Shown: positions 47,023 through 56,376 of the stretch, one piece after another
Numbering within the stretch: the stretch's first letter is position 1
Layout: each line of letters opens with the position of its first letter
DNA from: Amycolatopsis sp. CA-128772
GTDB lineage: Bacteria > Actinomycetota > Actinomycetes > Mycobacteriales > Pseudonocardiaceae
Direction of reading: 5' to 3'
NCBI RefSeq assembly: GCF_002904295.1
Contig: NZ_PPHG01000084.1
Span: 21,925-85,924, forward strand
Length of the DNA stretch: 64,000 bases
Made by a program: the position numbers and the translations under genes
Notes under the pieces: model-generated
What the model saw: only the letters and a program-made list of their open reading frames with translations
Databases searched by the model: none
What the model was told of the DNA's origin: nothing

Positions 47023-48585
47023 TCAGCCGACCTCCTGTGCCGAACGTCCGGGGATCGCCGCCAGCAGTTCCTTCGTGTACTCCGCCCGCGGTTCCTCCAG
47101 CACCTGCCCCGCCGGCCCCAGCTCCACCAACACCCCGTCCCGCAGCACCCCCACCTGGTCCGCCAGCTGCCGCACCACCGCGAGATCGTGCGAGATGAAC
47201 AGGTACGACAGCCCCAGCGACGACTGCAGCTCCGCCAGCAGCCGCAGGATCTGGGCCTGTACCGACACGTCCAGCGCCGACACCGGTTCGTCGCACACCA
47301 GCAGGTCCGGCTGCAACGCCAGGGCCCGGGCGATCGCCACCCGCTGGCGCTGGCCGCCCGACAGCTCCGCCGGCTTGCGGCGGGCCACCGACGCCGGCAG
47401 GGCCACCTGGTCGAGCAGGGACGGGACCTGGCTGCGCGGCAGCCCGAACGCTCGCAGTGGCTCCCCGACGACGTCCTCGATCGAGAACTTCGGGTTCAGC
47501 GACGCGTACGGGTTCTGGTACACGACCTGCATCCGCCGGCGCAGGCGACGCAGCTCGGCGCCATCCAACGCGGTGATGTCCCGGCCGTCGAACGAAACCG
47601 AACCCGCCGACGGGGTCTCCAGGCGCAGCACCATCCGGGCCGTCGTCGACTTGCCCGACCCGGACTCGCCGACCAGGGCCAGGGTCTGGCCGCGGGGGAT
47701 GTCGAACGACACCCCGTCGACCGCGCGGATGCCGCCGTCGAACGTCTTCGCCAGGTCGCGCACCGACACCAGCGGCTCGGCGGCCGGCGCGGGAGGACGC
47801 GAAGTGCTCGACAGGCTCGGTGCCGCCGCCAGCAACTGCCGCGTGTAGGGGTGCGTCGGCGCGCTGATCACCGCCGTACCCTCCTCGACCACCGAACCCT
47901 GTGACAGCACCACGATCCGTGACGCGCGATCGGCCGCGACACCCAGGTCGTGCGTGATCAGCAGGATCGCCGTCCCGGACTCGGCCGCCAAGGAGGTCAG
48001 GTGGTCGAGGATCCGCCGCTGCACGGTGACGTCCAGCGCCGACGTCGGCTCGTCCGCGATGATCAGCTTCGGCCGCCCGGCCAGCGCGGCCGCGATCAGC
48101 ACGCGCTGGCGCAGGCCGCCCGACAGCTGGTGCGGGTACTGCCGCGCGCGCAGCTCCGGCGACGACACGCCGGCCCGCGAAAGCAGCTCGATCGCCTGCG
48201 CAGCCGCGGATCGCCGGTCCGCGAGACCGTGGATGCGCAACACCTCGGCAACCTGGTCGCCGACCCGGTGCACCGGGTTGAGCGACACCGCCGGGTCCTG
48301 CGGCACCAGCGCGATCTCGCGCCCGCGCACCCCGCGCCACTGCTTGTCCGACAGCGAAAGCAGGTCGCGGCCGTCGAAGGTGATCGAGCCGCCGTCGATG
48401 CGGCCGCCGCGGGGCAGCAGGCCGATCGCCGCGTGGGCCGTGGTCGACTTGCCCGAGCCGGACTCGCCCACGACGGCCACCACCTCGCCCGCGCCGACGT
48501 CGAACCCGACGTCACGCACGGCCGGCACCACCCCGGCCCGCGTCCGGTACGACACCGCCAGCTCCGAAATCCGCAGCAGGGTCAT
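47023..48585 (-). CDS. Peptide ABC transporter ATP-binding protein (two fused ATPase domains)
   Basis: A 520-residue protein with two complete nucleotide-binding domains, equivalent to DppD plus DppF. Domain 1: Walker A GESGSGKST, signature LSGGLRQRVLIAAAL, Walker B LIIADEPTSALD, with the THPYTRQLL oligopeptide-family tail. Domain 2 begins near residue 275: Walker A GESGSGKST, signature LSGGQRQRVAIARAL, Walker B LLVCDEPVSALD, tail AEYTKELLAAIPG. It powers peptide (or nickel/opine-like) import with the two permeases upstream. ATG overlaps the permease stop by four bases. Confidence 0.95.
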   Translation of the reverse strand: MTLLRISELAVSYRTRAGVVPAVRDVGFDVGAGEVVAVVGESGSGKSTTAHAAIGLLPRGGRIDGGSITFDGRDLLSLSDKQWRGVRGREIALVPQDPAVSLNPVHRVGDQVAEVLRIHGLADRRSAAAQAIELLSRAGVSSPELRARQYPHQLSGGLRQRVLIAAALAGRPKLIIADEPTSALDVTVQRRILDHLTSLAAESGTAILLITHDLGVAADRASRIVVLSQGSVVEEGTAVISAPTHPYTRQLLAAAPSLSSTSRPPAPAAEPLVSVRDLAKTFDGGIRAVDGVSFDIPRGQTLALVGESGSGKSTTARMVLRLETPSAGSVSFDGRDITALDGAELRRLRRRMQVVYQNPYASLNPKFSIEDVVGEPLRAFGLPRSQVPSLLDQVALPASVARRKPAELSGGQRQRVAIARALALQPDLLVCDEPVSALDVSVQAQILRLLAELQSSLGLSYLFISHDLAVVRQLADQVGVLRDGVLVELGPAGQVLEEPRAEYTKELLAAIPGRSAQEVG

Positions 48586-49406
48586 CGGTCTCCTCCGTCC
48601 AGCGCGCGGGACAGCCGGTTCGCGGACAGCACCACCGCCGCGACCGTCAGCCCCGGGAACGTCGTCATCCACCAGGCCGTGGCCAGGAAGCTGCGGCCGC
48701 CCGCGACCAGCGACCCCCACTCCGGCGTCGGCGGGGTCGCGCCGAAGCCGAGGAAGCTCAGCGCCGACACCTCGAGCACCGCCGTGCCCAGGGTGAGCGT
48801 CGCCAGCGCGAGCACCGGGCCCAGCGCGTTCGGCAGGACGTGTTGCAGCAGCACGCCCGACCAGCGGACGCCGGACGCGCGGGCCGCCTCGACGAACACG
48901 CCGTTGCGCACGCGGAGCACCTCCGCGCGCATGACCCGCGCGAAGGACGCCAGGTTCGCGATGCCGACGGCGATCGCGACGTTCGTCGTGCCGAAACCCA
49001 GCGCCGTGACCAGGGCCAGCGACAGCAGGATCGGCGGGATGGCCAGGAAGACGTCGACGACCCGCATGATCGCCGTGTCCGCCCAGCCGCCGCGGAACCC
49101 GGCCAGCAGGCCGAGCGCCGAACCGGCCACCAGGGCCACGAGCACGGCGATGGCGGTCGCCCGCAGGGAGAGCGACGCACCGTGGATCACCCGCGCGTAG
49201 ACGTCCCGGCCGGTCTCGTCGGTGCCGAACAGGTGCTGCAGCGACGGGCCCTGCAGCCGTTCCTTCGGGACGCCGGTGATCGGGTCGTACCCGGTCAGCA
49301 GCGCCGGCACGAAGGCGGAGAGCAGCACGAACGCCAGCACGGCGACGGCCACCACCAGCCCGGGCGGCACCTTCACGTGGCGTCTGGACGCCGCGAGGTC
49401 AACCAC
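48582..49406 (-). CDS. Peptide ABC transporter permease (DppC/OppC-like)
   Basis: A 274-residue permease with about six membrane helices: VVAVAVLAFVLLSAFVPALL first, the conserved HLFGTDETGRDVYARVIHGASLSL loop, and the EAA-like coupling region FVEAARASGVRWSGVLLQHVLPNALGPVLA (about residues 172-201). It ends FPGLTVAAVVLSANRLSRALD. It pairs with the preceding permease and overlaps it by eight bases and the ATPase by four. Confidence 0.94.
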   Translation of the reverse strand: MVDLAASRRHVKVPPGLVVAVAVLAFVLLSAFVPALLTGYDPITGVPKERLQGPSLQHLFGTDETGRDVYARVIHGASLSLRATAIAVLVALVAGSALGLLAGFRGGWADTAIMRVVDVFLAIPPILLSLALVTALGFGTTNVAIAVGIANLASFARVMRAEVLRVRNGVFVEAARASGVRWSGVLLQHVLPNALGPVLALATLTLGTAVLEVSALSFLGFGATPPTPEWGSLVAGGRSFLATAWWMTTFPGLTVAAVVLSANRLSRALDGGDR

Positions 49407-50352
49407 GGGCCACCTCCGGGGTCCGGGCGATGCGCGGGTCGAGCACCGGGTAGAGCAGGTCGACGGCCAGGTTGAGCACCACGAAGACCAGCGCCGCCAG
49501 CACGATCACCGCCTGCACCACCGGGACGTCCTGCGCGGTGACGGCGGCCGCGGTGATCCGGCCGACGCCGTCGCGCGAGAACACCGTCTCGGTGATCACC
49601 GAACCCGCCACCAGATTGCCCGCCACCACGCCGGCGACGGTCAGCGTCGGCACGGCCGCGTTGCGCAGCAGGTGTCCGAAGTGGACCCGCCAGCGGCTCG
49701 CGCCCTTGGCCGCGGCGATCTCCGCGTACGGCTGCTCCTGCTGCGTGGCGAGGCTCTTCGCCAGCACCTGGCCGATGATCGCGCCGGTCGGCAGGGCCAG
49801 GGTGATCGCCGGCAGGAGCAGCGCGGCGAACCCCTGCGTGCCCAGCGCGGGCAGCAGCCGCAGCCGGAACGAGAAGAACTGGATCAGCAGCAGCCCGACC
49901 CAGAACGGCGGCAGCGAGATCGCCAGCGACGGCAGGGACAGCAGCGCCTGGCGCAGCCAGCGGAACCGCGTGCACGTGCCGAGGAACGCCGAGCCGCCGC
50001 CGAAGAGCACCGCGAACACCAGGGCCAGACCGGTCACCGCGAGCGTCGGTGGCAGCGCCGTGACGACCATGTGCGTCGCGCCGTCGCCGGTCGCGACGCT
50101 GCGGCCGAAGTCGCCGTGCAGCGCCGCCAGCAGCCGGTTCAGGTACTGCACCGGCAACGGCGAGTCGAGGCCGTACTCCGCGCGGGCCGCGGCGACCTGC
50201 TCCGCCGTCATCGACGCCCCGGCCTCCCCGCCGGCCAGCTTCGCCGAAACGGCGTCCCCGGGCAGCAGGTAGAGGATCAGGAACGACAGCGTGAACGCCG
50301 CCCACAGCACGAACACCGCCTGCCCGACGCGGCGGAGCAGGTAGCGCCTCAC
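49399..50352 (-). CDS. Peptide ABC transporter permease (DppB/OppB-like)
   Basis: A 317-residue permease: RRYLLRRVGQAVFVLWAAFTLSFLILYLLPGD (first helix and the family's L-P-G-D), the YGLDSPLPVQYLNRLLAALHGDFGRS periplasmic loop, the coupling region PYAEIAAAKGASRWRVHFGHLLRNAAVPTL and the NLVAGSVITETVFSRDGVG element. GTG 50352 was chosen because it overlaps the stop of the binding protein (GTGA) and puts the conserved RRYLLRR start at the N-terminus; a much longer open frame upstream is a shadow of the binding-protein gene. Confidence 0.94.
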   Translation of the reverse strand: MRRYLLRRVGQAVFVLWAAFTLSFLILYLLPGDAVSAKLAGGEAGASMTAEQVAAARAEYGLDSPLPVQYLNRLLAALHGDFGRSVATGDGATHMVVTALPPTLAVTGLALVFAVLFGGGSAFLGTCTRFRWLRQALLSLPSLAISLPPFWVGLLLIQFFSFRLRLLPALGTQGFAALLLPAITLALPTGAIIGQVLAKSLATQQEQPYAEIAAAKGASRWRVHFGHLLRNAAVPTLTVAGVVAGNLVAGSVITETVFSRDGVGRITAAAVTAQDVPVVQAVIVLAALVFVVLNLAVDLLYPVLDPRIARTPEVARG

Positions 50353-51959
50353 GACAGCCACGCGTCGAACAGCTGCAGCCGTGACGACGCTTCGAAGTCG
50401 ACGGCGTGCGCCTTCGAGCTCAGCGCGACGACCTGGGTCAGCTCGAACACCGGGATCGCGTAGGCGTGCTCGATGATCAGCTTCTGGGCCTCGTCCGCCG
50501 CCGGCTTGCGCTTCGCCGTGTCCACAGTGGACGACTGCGCGTCCAGTGCGGCGTCGAGGGGGTTTCCCGGGGCCAGCTTGCTGCGGTTGCCCGACTTCGT
50601 GGAGAACTGGCCGCGCAGGATGTCCGGGTCGGCGCGGGTGACGTTGTACCAGAGGAAGTCGTAGTTCCCGGCCAGCTGGATCTGCGTGGTCTCGGCGGTG
50701 GTGTGCTGCTCGATCTTCAGGTCGAAGCCGATCTTGCGCAGCTGCTGCTGAACCAGCTCCAGCACGCTGCGGTTCTGGTTGAACACCGGTGAGAACACCA
50801 CAGCCGCGCTCAGCCGCTGCCCGTTCTTCGTGCGGATCCCGTCGGCGGCGGCCACCCAGCCGTCGCCGTCCAGGAGCGCGGCCGCGCCCTCCGGGTCGTA
50901 CGCGAGCTGCGCCGACAGGTCGCTGACCAGCGGTGTCGCCGAGCCGAGGATGCTGGTGGCCGGCTTGTAGTTCGGCGTCAGCACGGTGTTCACGACCTCG
51001 GCGCGGTCGACGCCCTTGAGCACGGCCTTGCGCACCTTCTCGTCGGTGAGCACGCCGCGGGTCGTGTTCGCGTGCAGGTTGAACACGACGCCGGGGTTGG
51101 TGCGGATGTTCTCGCTGAAGCCGTTGCCGGCGAACTGCGGCTCGTCGACCGGCTGCACGTCGGTGACCGCGTCGAGCTGGCCGGAGGCGAGGCTGCCGGT
51201 GCGGACACCGGGCTCGGGCACGATCTTGTAGTCGATCTTGTCCAGGTAGGCCTCGCCCTGGTGCTTGAACAGCGAAGAGCCCCAGGCGTAACTCTTGCGC
51301 TTGGCCAGCACGATCTCCTGGTTCTGCTTCAGGCTCTCGAAGACGAACGGCCCGGAGGCGATCAGGCCGTCGCCCTGGCAGCGCTGCTCCGGCGTCTTCC
51401 GGAACGCCGCGGGCGCCAGGACGGCGAGTGAAACCGTGGAGCTGGCCTGCAGGAACTGCGCGCTCGGCGCGGCGAACTCGATCCGCGCGGTCCGCGGGTC
51501 GACGACGGTGGTCCCCCGGTACGCGGCGAGGTAGCCGTAACCGAGGGGCGCCTTGGTGCCCAGCGCCTTGAGACCGTCGAAGCTGGTCTTGACGGCGGCG
51601 GCGTCGACCGGGCTGCCGTCGGAGAAGGTGGCGGCGGAACGCAGGTGGAAGGTGAACGCCGTCGAATCGGCGTTGCTCTCCCACTTCTCGGCCAGCCACG
51701 GCCTGATGTCGCCGGTCTTCGGGTCCTGGTCGGTGAGCGAGTCCGCCAGCTGGCGGGACACGTTGATCGACGCGTTCGTGGCCGTCTGCTGCGGGTCGAT
51801 GCAGTCGGGCGCGGACGAGATGCCCATGCGCAGCGTGCCGCCGGCCTTCGGCGGGCCGGCGTCGGCGGCGGGTTCGCCGCCCGCGGTGGAGCACGCGGTC
51901 AGCAGCAGGGGCAGGGCGAGCAAGGCCGCGGCAGGGCGGGCGCGGGGGAGGTGGGACAC
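50349..51959 (-). CDS. Peptide ABC transporter substrate-binding lipoprotein
   Basis: A 536-residue SBP_bac_5 family protein. The signal peptide ends in the lipobox LLTAC (Cys about residue 23), so it is anchored outside the membrane. Family features: GGTLRMGISSAPDCIDPQ at the mature start, LAEKWESNADSTAFTFHLRSAATFSDGSPV, IASGPFVFESLKQNQEIVL and the DEKVRKAVLKGVDRAEVV segment. It delivers oligopeptides or a related ligand to the permeases. First gene of the four-gene importer; a 9-base inverted repeat (GGACGGCCT 51961-51969 with AGGCCGTCC 52019-52027) lies just upstream. Confidence 0.95.
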   Translation of the reverse strand: MSHLPRARPAAALLALPLLLTACSTAGGEPAADAGPPKAGGTLRMGISSAPDCIDPQQTATNASINVSRQLADSLTDQDPKTGDIRPWLAEKWESNADSTAFTFHLRSAATFSDGSPVDAAAVKTSFDGLKALGTKAPLGYGYLAAYRGTTVVDPRTARIEFAAPSAQFLQASSTVSLAVLAPAAFRKTPEQRCQGDGLIASGPFVFESLKQNQEIVLAKRKSYAWGSSLFKHQGEAYLDKIDYKIVPEPGVRTGSLASGQLDAVTDVQPVDEPQFAGNGFSENIRTNPGVVFNLHANTTRGVLTDEKVRKAVLKGVDRAEVVNTVLTPNYKPATSILGSATPLVSDLSAQLAYDPEGAAALLDGDGWVAAADGIRTKNGQRLSAAVVFSPVFNQNRSVLELVQQQLRKIGFDLKIEQHTTAETTQIQLAGNYDFLWYNVTRADPDILRGQFSTKSGNRSKLAPGNPLDAALDAQSSTVDTAKRKPAADEAQKLIIEHAYAIPVFELTQVVALSSKAHAVDFEASSRLQLFDAWLS

Positions 51960-52085
51960 CGGACGGCCTCCAGCGGGAGTGGTTGCGTCTTCAACCGCCG
52001 ACGCTAACCTCGCGCTGAAGGCCGTCCCAGCAGGCGAACCGCGGTCCCATTCCCTGGCACCGAAGGGATTCCCCCTTGACAGCTC

Positions 52086-52724
52086 TCAGCAGCGGCCCAG
52101 CATGTCCGTCAACGCGGTCTTCTCCGCGGAGTTGACCGTCAGCTTGAACTTGTACTTCACCGCGACCCACATCTTCGCGTAGGTGCACCAATAGCTGACG
52201 AGCGGCGGCTTCCAGGCGTCCGGCGACTTGTCGCCCTTCTCCTGGTTGACGTTGTCCGTCACGGCGATCAGCTGCGGGTCGGTGAGGTCGTTCGCGAACG
52301 CCTGGCGCTGCGCGGTCGTCCACGACGACGCGCCGGTGCGCCACGCGTCCGCGAGCGGGACGACGTGGTCGATGTCCACATCGGACGCCGCGGTCCAGGT
52401 CGCGCCGTCGTACGGGCTGAACCACTTGCCGGAGGTCGCCGCGCAGGCGGAGTCGGTCACCACGTTCGTGCCGTCGCGCTTGAGCACCACTTCACGGGTG
52501 TTGCAGCTGCTGCCCTGGTCGATCCAGTGCGGGAACTTGTCGCGGCTGTAGCCGGTCTGCGAACCGTCGGCCTTGACCGTGAGGGCCGCGAGCTCGGACT
52601 TCGCGGTGGTCGCCGACGGGATGCCCGGCGGGGTCGCGTCCGCGACGCCGGCCAGAGTTCCGGACAGCACCGCGGTGACGGCGAGCACCGTGAACGAATG
52701 ACGAACAGCACGCCTGGTTGGCAT
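52086..52724 (-). CDS. Secreted HNH-family endonuclease (DUF1524-like)
   Basis: A 212-residue exported nuclease. Signal peptide residues 1-30 (TLAGVADA cleavage). The metal-binding core reads DVDIDHVVPLADAWRTGA (DxDHxxP, catalytic His) with LIAVTDNVNQEKGDKSPDAW (Asn of the HNH set) and the closing CTYAKMWVAVKYKF. Four Cys suggest extracellular disulfides. Such proteins degrade DNA outside the cell for nutrients or competition. It is a single gene. The ATG follows GGAGGCAG. Confidence 0.9.
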   Translation of the reverse strand: MPTRRAVRHSFTVLAVTAVLSGTLAGVADATPPGIPSATTAKSELAALTVKADGSQTGYSRDKFPHWIDQGSSCNTREVVLKRDGTNVVTDSACAATSGKWFSPYDGATWTAASDVDIDHVVPLADAWRTGASSWTTAQRQAFANDLTDPQLIAVTDNVNQEKGDKSPDAWKPPLVSYWCTYAKMWVAVKYKFKLTVNSAEKTALTDMLGRC

Positions 52725-52814
52725 TTTGCTGCCTCCGTGTCAGAAGTGGGGACAGCTAACCCTGAGGCACGGGAGTGGCGCGTACAACACGTATAGGTGA
52801 CTTGTAGCTGTCCG

Positions 52815-53495
52815 TCAAACGGCGCCTCGGACCAGCCGCAGGTCTTCGGTGTGCCGGTACCAGGTCCACTTGTTCACCGCGCGGTCGTGGACCACGTCGT
52901 CACGCACCGGCCGGGTCGGGATGCAGCCGATCTGGAACGCCCGCGAGTACAGCGTCGTCGGTCGCTTGAAGATGGTTCCCTTCACGACGCGCACGGCCAG
53001 CCCGGGCCCGCCCGGGTCCGGCATCACCTCGATCGACGCGGCCGGCCCGCGCAGCGCCACCTGCTCGTCGGCGTAGGCCACACCGCGGACCATCCGCAGC
53101 TGCCCGCGCCCGACGAGCACGCCGCCGACGTCGTCGCGGATCAGCGGCACCGGGTCGACCTCGCCGCGCAACGCCAGGGCGAGTGCCTGCAGCGGCGTCT
53201 TCGGCAGCCCCCAGAGCGCGCCGACGGACGAGCCGGGCGACGACGGCACGAACCCGACCGACACGCCGGAGACAGCGTCCTTCCGCAGCAGCCGCACCAC
53301 GACGGCGGCGAGGTCCGCGTCCGTGCCCGACACGACCAGGTGATCGTGTTCGCCCAGCAAGGGGTCGATTTCCGCCTTGCCGGGACGGCTCGGCACCCGG
53401 ATCGACTCGACGTCGTCGACCTCCTCGAAGCCGGCCGCGTCGTCGCCACAGGCCACCACTATTCCGCGCACCCGCGGGTCCTCCGTTACAGTCAT
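52815..53495 (-). CDS. Conserved actinobacterial protein, divergent from purA
   Basis: A 226-residue cytoplasmic protein: VRGIVVACGDDAAGFEEVDDVESIRVPSRPGKAEIDPLL, HLVVSGTDADLAAVVVRLLRKDAVSGVSVGFVPSS, and a second half of strands (VALRGPAASIEVMPDPGGPGLAVRVVKG). The SGTDADLA segment occupies the position of the GGDGT loop of diacylglycerol/NAD kinases, and GFVPSS that of the following strand, so it may be a diverged kinase-like fold, but catalytic residues are not conserved. ATG 53495 preferred over an earlier start. It shares a 75-base intergenic region with purA. Function unknown. Confidence 0.75.
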   Translation of the reverse strand: MTVTEDPRVRGIVVACGDDAAGFEEVDDVESIRVPSRPGKAEIDPLLGEHDHLVVSGTDADLAAVVVRLLRKDAVSGVSVGFVPSSPGSSVGALWGLPKTPLQALALALRGEVDPVPLIRDDVGGVLVGRGQLRMVRGVAYADEQVALRGPAASIEVMPDPGGPGLAVRVVKGTIFKRPTTLYSRAFQIGCIPTRPVRDDVVHDRAVNKWTWYRHTEDLRLVRGAV

Positions 53496-53570
53496 GCACC
53501 GGCATTTAGCAGCGCCACCGGTGTCCGTCCGGGACACTTAACCTCAGTCGTCGAACACCTGGAGTGTCAC

Positions 53571-54857
53571 ATGCCGGCCATCGTGCTCATCGGTGCCCAA
53601 TGGGGAGACGAAGGCAAGGGCAAGGCCACCGACCTGATGGGTGACCGCGTCCAGTGGGTCGTCCGCTACCAGGGTGGCAACAACGCCGGTCACACGGTCG
53701 TCCTGCCGAACGGCGAGAACTTCGCCCTGCACCTCATCCCGTCCGGCATCCTCACCCCGGGCGTGACGAACGTCATCGGCAACGGCGTGGTGGTGGACCC
53801 GGGGGTGCTGCTCGACGAGCTGTCCGGCCTCGAAGAGCGGGACGTCGACACGTCCAAGCTGCTGATTTCGGCCGACGCGCACCTGATCATGCCGTACCAC
53901 GTGGCCATCGACAAAGTCACCGAGCGCTACCTCGGCAGCCGCAAGATCGGCACCACCGGCCGCGGCATCGGCCCGTGCTACCAGGACAAGATCGCCCGCG
54001 TCGGCGTCCGCGTGCAGGACCTGCTGGACGAGAAGATCTTCCGCCAGAAGGTCGAAGCCGCGCTGGAGTTCAAGAACCAGGTGCTGGTGAAGGTCTACAA
54101 CCGCAAGGCGCTCGACGCCGACCAGGTCGCCGACGAGGTGCTGGCGGCGGGCGAGAAGTTCGCGCACCGCATCGCCGACACGCGCCTGCAGCTCAACCAG
54201 GCCCTGGAGCGCGGCGAAACCGTGCTGCTGGAGGGCTCACAGGGCACGCTGCTCGACGTCGACCACGGCACCTACCCGTTCGTGACGTCGTCGAACCCGA
54301 CGTCCGGCGGCGCGAGCGCGGGTTCCGGCATCGGCCCGGGCCGCATCACCACGGTGCTCGGCATCCTCAAGGCGTACACCACCCGCGTCGGCTCCGGCCC
54401 GTTCCCGACCGAGCTGCACGACGAGTCCGGCGAGTACCTGCGCAAGCAGGGCGGCGAGTTCGGCGTGACGACCGGCCGCTCGCGCCGCACGGGCTGGTTC
54501 GACGCGGTGATCGCGCGGTACGCGGTGCGCGTCAACGGCATCACCGACTACTTCCTCACGAAGCTGGACGTGCTGTCGGGGCTGGAGAAGGTCCCGGTGT
54601 GCGTGGGCTACGAGGTCGACGGCTTCCGCACGCAGGACATGCCGATGACGCAGACCGACGTGCACCACGCGATCCCGATCTACGAAGAGCACCCGGGCTG
54701 GTTCGAGGACATCTCGGCCTGCCGCACGTTCGAGGAGCTCCCGGCGAACGCCCGCGCGTACGTCGAGCGCCTGGAAGAGCTGTCAGGCGCCCGGATCTCG
54801 GCGATCGGCGTGGGTCCGGGCCGCGAGCAGACGATCGTGCGGCACCAGTTCGTCTAG
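53571..54857 (+). CDS. purA: Adenylosuccinate synthetase
   Basis: A 428-residue enzyme that joins IMP and aspartate with GTP to give adenylosuccinate, the first committed step to AMP. GTP-binding loop GDEGKGK with catalytic Asp13 at residues 12-18, catalytic His41 in GGNNAGHT, IMP-site IGTTGRGIGP, and the C-terminal TTGRSRRTGWFDA. Length and motifs are standard. The start lies just after an inverted repeat GTGTCC-N5-GGACAC (53521-53537) that overlaps the divergent promoter region. Its TAG overlaps the opposing OsmC stop (CTAG). Confidence 0.98.
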   Translation: MPAIVLIGAQWGDEGKGKATDLMGDRVQWVVRYQGGNNAGHTVVLPNGENFALHLIPSGILTPGVTNVIGNGVVVDPGVLLDELSGLEERDVDTSKLLISADAHLIMPYHVAIDKVTERYLGSRKIGTTGRGIGPCYQDKIARVGVRVQDLLDEKIFRQKVEAALEFKNQVLVKVYNRKALDADQVADEVLAAGEKFAHRIADTRLQLNQALERGETVLLEGSQGTLLDVDHGTYPFVTSSNPTSGGASAGSGIGPGRITTVLGILKAYTTRVGSGPFPTELHDESGEYLRKQGGEFGVTTGRSRRTGWFDAVIARYAVRVNGITDYFLTKLDVLSGLEKVPVCVGYEVDGFRTQDMPMTQTDVHHAIPIYEEHPGWFEDISACRTFEELPANARAYVERLEELSGARISAIGVGPGREQTIVRHQFV

Positions 54858-55351
54858 GTCAGCTTCGTGCTGACCGGCGTCTCGTTGCGGAACAGGTCGA
54901 GCACCGGGCAGTGCTCGTCGACCTCGCGCTTGAGGTCTTCGTAGCGCTCCCGGCTCGCCGGGCCTTCGAGTTCGACCGACACCCGGACGTCCCCGAACCC
55001 GGGGCGGGTGTTGAACGAGAAGCCGAAGAAGCCGTGCAGGTCGAGGTCGCCGTCGACGGTGACCTTGATCGAGTCGATCGGGATGCCGCGCTTCGCCGCC
55101 CAGAACTGGTAGGTGATGACCTGGCAGGACCCGAGGGCGGCGAGCGCGTACTCGACGGGGTTGGCGGCCTGGTCGGTCCCGCCGAGCGCGGCCGGCTCGT
55201 CGACGGTGAAAGCGTGGTCCCGCACGGTGACCTCGACTTCGGTCCGGGTGCCGGGCTTCAGCACGTTGCCGACGCTGAACGAGACGGCGGCGTTGTGCGG
55301 ATCCGCGTCGACGGCCTTGCGGGTGCCTTCGATGACTTCGGTCAGCGACAT
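54854..55351 (-). CDS. OsmC family protein
   Basis: A 165-residue OsmC/Ohr-like protein: DEPAALGGTDQAANPVEYALAALGSCQVITYQFWAAKRGI with the family's G-S-C reactive cysteine, VTVDGDLDLHGFFGF and the C-terminal EVDEHCPVLDLFRNETPV with the second conserved Cys in HCPV. These cysteines reduce organic peroxides in the family. ATG 55351 has GAGGAGAG upstream; an earlier frame start lacks it. Convergent with purA, divergent from an LLM enzyme. Confidence 0.92.
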   Translation of the reverse strand: MSLTEVIEGTRKAVDADPHNAAVSFSVGNVLKPGTRTEVEVTVRDHAFTVDEPAALGGTDQAANPVEYALAALGSCQVITYQFWAAKRGIPIDSIKVTVDGDLDLHGFFGFSFNTRPGFGDVRVSVELEGPASRERYEDLKREVDEHCPVLDLFRNETPVSTKLT

Positions 55352-55467
55352 GGGGCTCTCCTCGGTGATCGGTTTCGCCACAGAGTGGGCGAATCCCGCG
55401 GCCCCCGCTCGGGTTCTCAAGTCCTGGGAAGCCGGAAACCGGTGGCGCGGCTCGCTAGTTTGGGTGC

Positions 55468-56376
55468 ATGACCATCGGAGTCACGCTCCCCTCGGGCGAC
55501 ACCGGCTCGGCGCCCAACCTCGTCGACGAGCTGCTCACCCAGACCCGCCAAGCGGCCGACGCGGGCCTGAAGTCCGTCTGGTTTTCGCAGCTCCCGCTCA
55601 GTCAGGACGCCATCGCCGTGGCCGCGCTGGCCGGGCGGGAAAACCCCGGCCTCGAGGTCGGCACCTCCGTCGTCCCGACCTACCCGCGGCACCCCCTGCT
55701 CGTCGCCAGTGCCGCGCTGACCGCGCAGGCCGCCGCCGGCGGGAACTTCACCCTCGGCATCGGGCTCGGCTCGAAGGGGTTCCTCGGGCCCGTCTACGGC
55801 GTCGAGTACCCGCCGCCGATCCGGCACCTGCGCGAGTACCTGACCGTCCTGCGGCAGGTCTTCGCCGGGGAGGCCGTCGACTTCGACGGCGAGACCGTCC
55901 AGGCACACCCGCCGGGTCCGTCCACTGTGGCCGGTGGCGGGGACGTCCCGGTCATCGTCGCCGCGATGGGGCCGCAGGCCCTGCGCGTCACCGGCGAGCT
56001 GGCCGACGGCACGCTGCCGTTCCTCGCCGGGCCGAAAGCGCTTTCCGAGGAGATCGTGCCGGCCCTGCCCGCGGGCAAGCGGATCATCGCCGCCGTCCCG
56101 GCGATCGTCACCGACGATCCCGACGCCGTCCGCGCGCTGGCCGTCGAGCAGATAGGGTTCTACGCGCAGATCCCGTCGTACCGGCGGATCCTCGACGTCG
56201 AAGGCGTCGGCCACCCGGCCGACCTGGCGATCATCGGCGACGAGAAGACCGTGCTCGCGGGCCTGCAGCGGTACTACGACGCCGGCGCCACCGACGTCCT
56301 CGTCACCCAGACCGGCATCCGGTCGAGCGAAGAACGGCTCCGGACCTGGGGGGTCGTCAGCTCATTCGGTTCGTGA
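55468..56376 (+). CDS. LLM class F420-dependent oxidoreductase
   Basis: A 302-residue luciferase-like barrel: IGVTLPSGDTGSAPNLVDELLTQTRQAADAGLKSVWFSQL, LEVGTSVVPTYPRHPLLVASAALTAQAAAGGNFTLGIGLGSKGFL and RHLREYLTVLRQVFAGEAVDFDG. These match the actinobacterial F420 subgroup often labelled TIGR03564. The C-terminus reads IIGDEKTVLAGLQRYYDAGATDVLV. Start at ATG 55468. Its end overlaps the convergent antiporter gene by 20 bases. Substrate unknown. Confidence 0.92.
   Translation: MTIGVTLPSGDTGSAPNLVDELLTQTRQAADAGLKSVWFSQLPLSQDAIAVAALAGRENPGLEVGTSVVPTYPRHPLLVASAALTAQAAAGGNFTLGIGLGSKGFLGPVYGVEYPPPIRHLREYLTVLRQVFAGEAVDFDGETVQAHPPGPSTVAGGGDVPVIVAAMGPQALRVTGELADGTLPFLAGPKALSEEIVPALPAGKRIIAAVPAIVTDDPDAVRALAVEQIGFYAQIPSYRRILDVEGVGHPADLAIIGDEKTVLAGLQRYYDAGATDVLVTQTGIRSSEERLRTWGVVSSFGS

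Noticed and set aside
51961..52027. Terminator or riboswitch upstream of the peptide-binding protein
   Set aside because: Only a 9-base inverted repeat with a 49-base loop and no U-run or known aptamer pattern.
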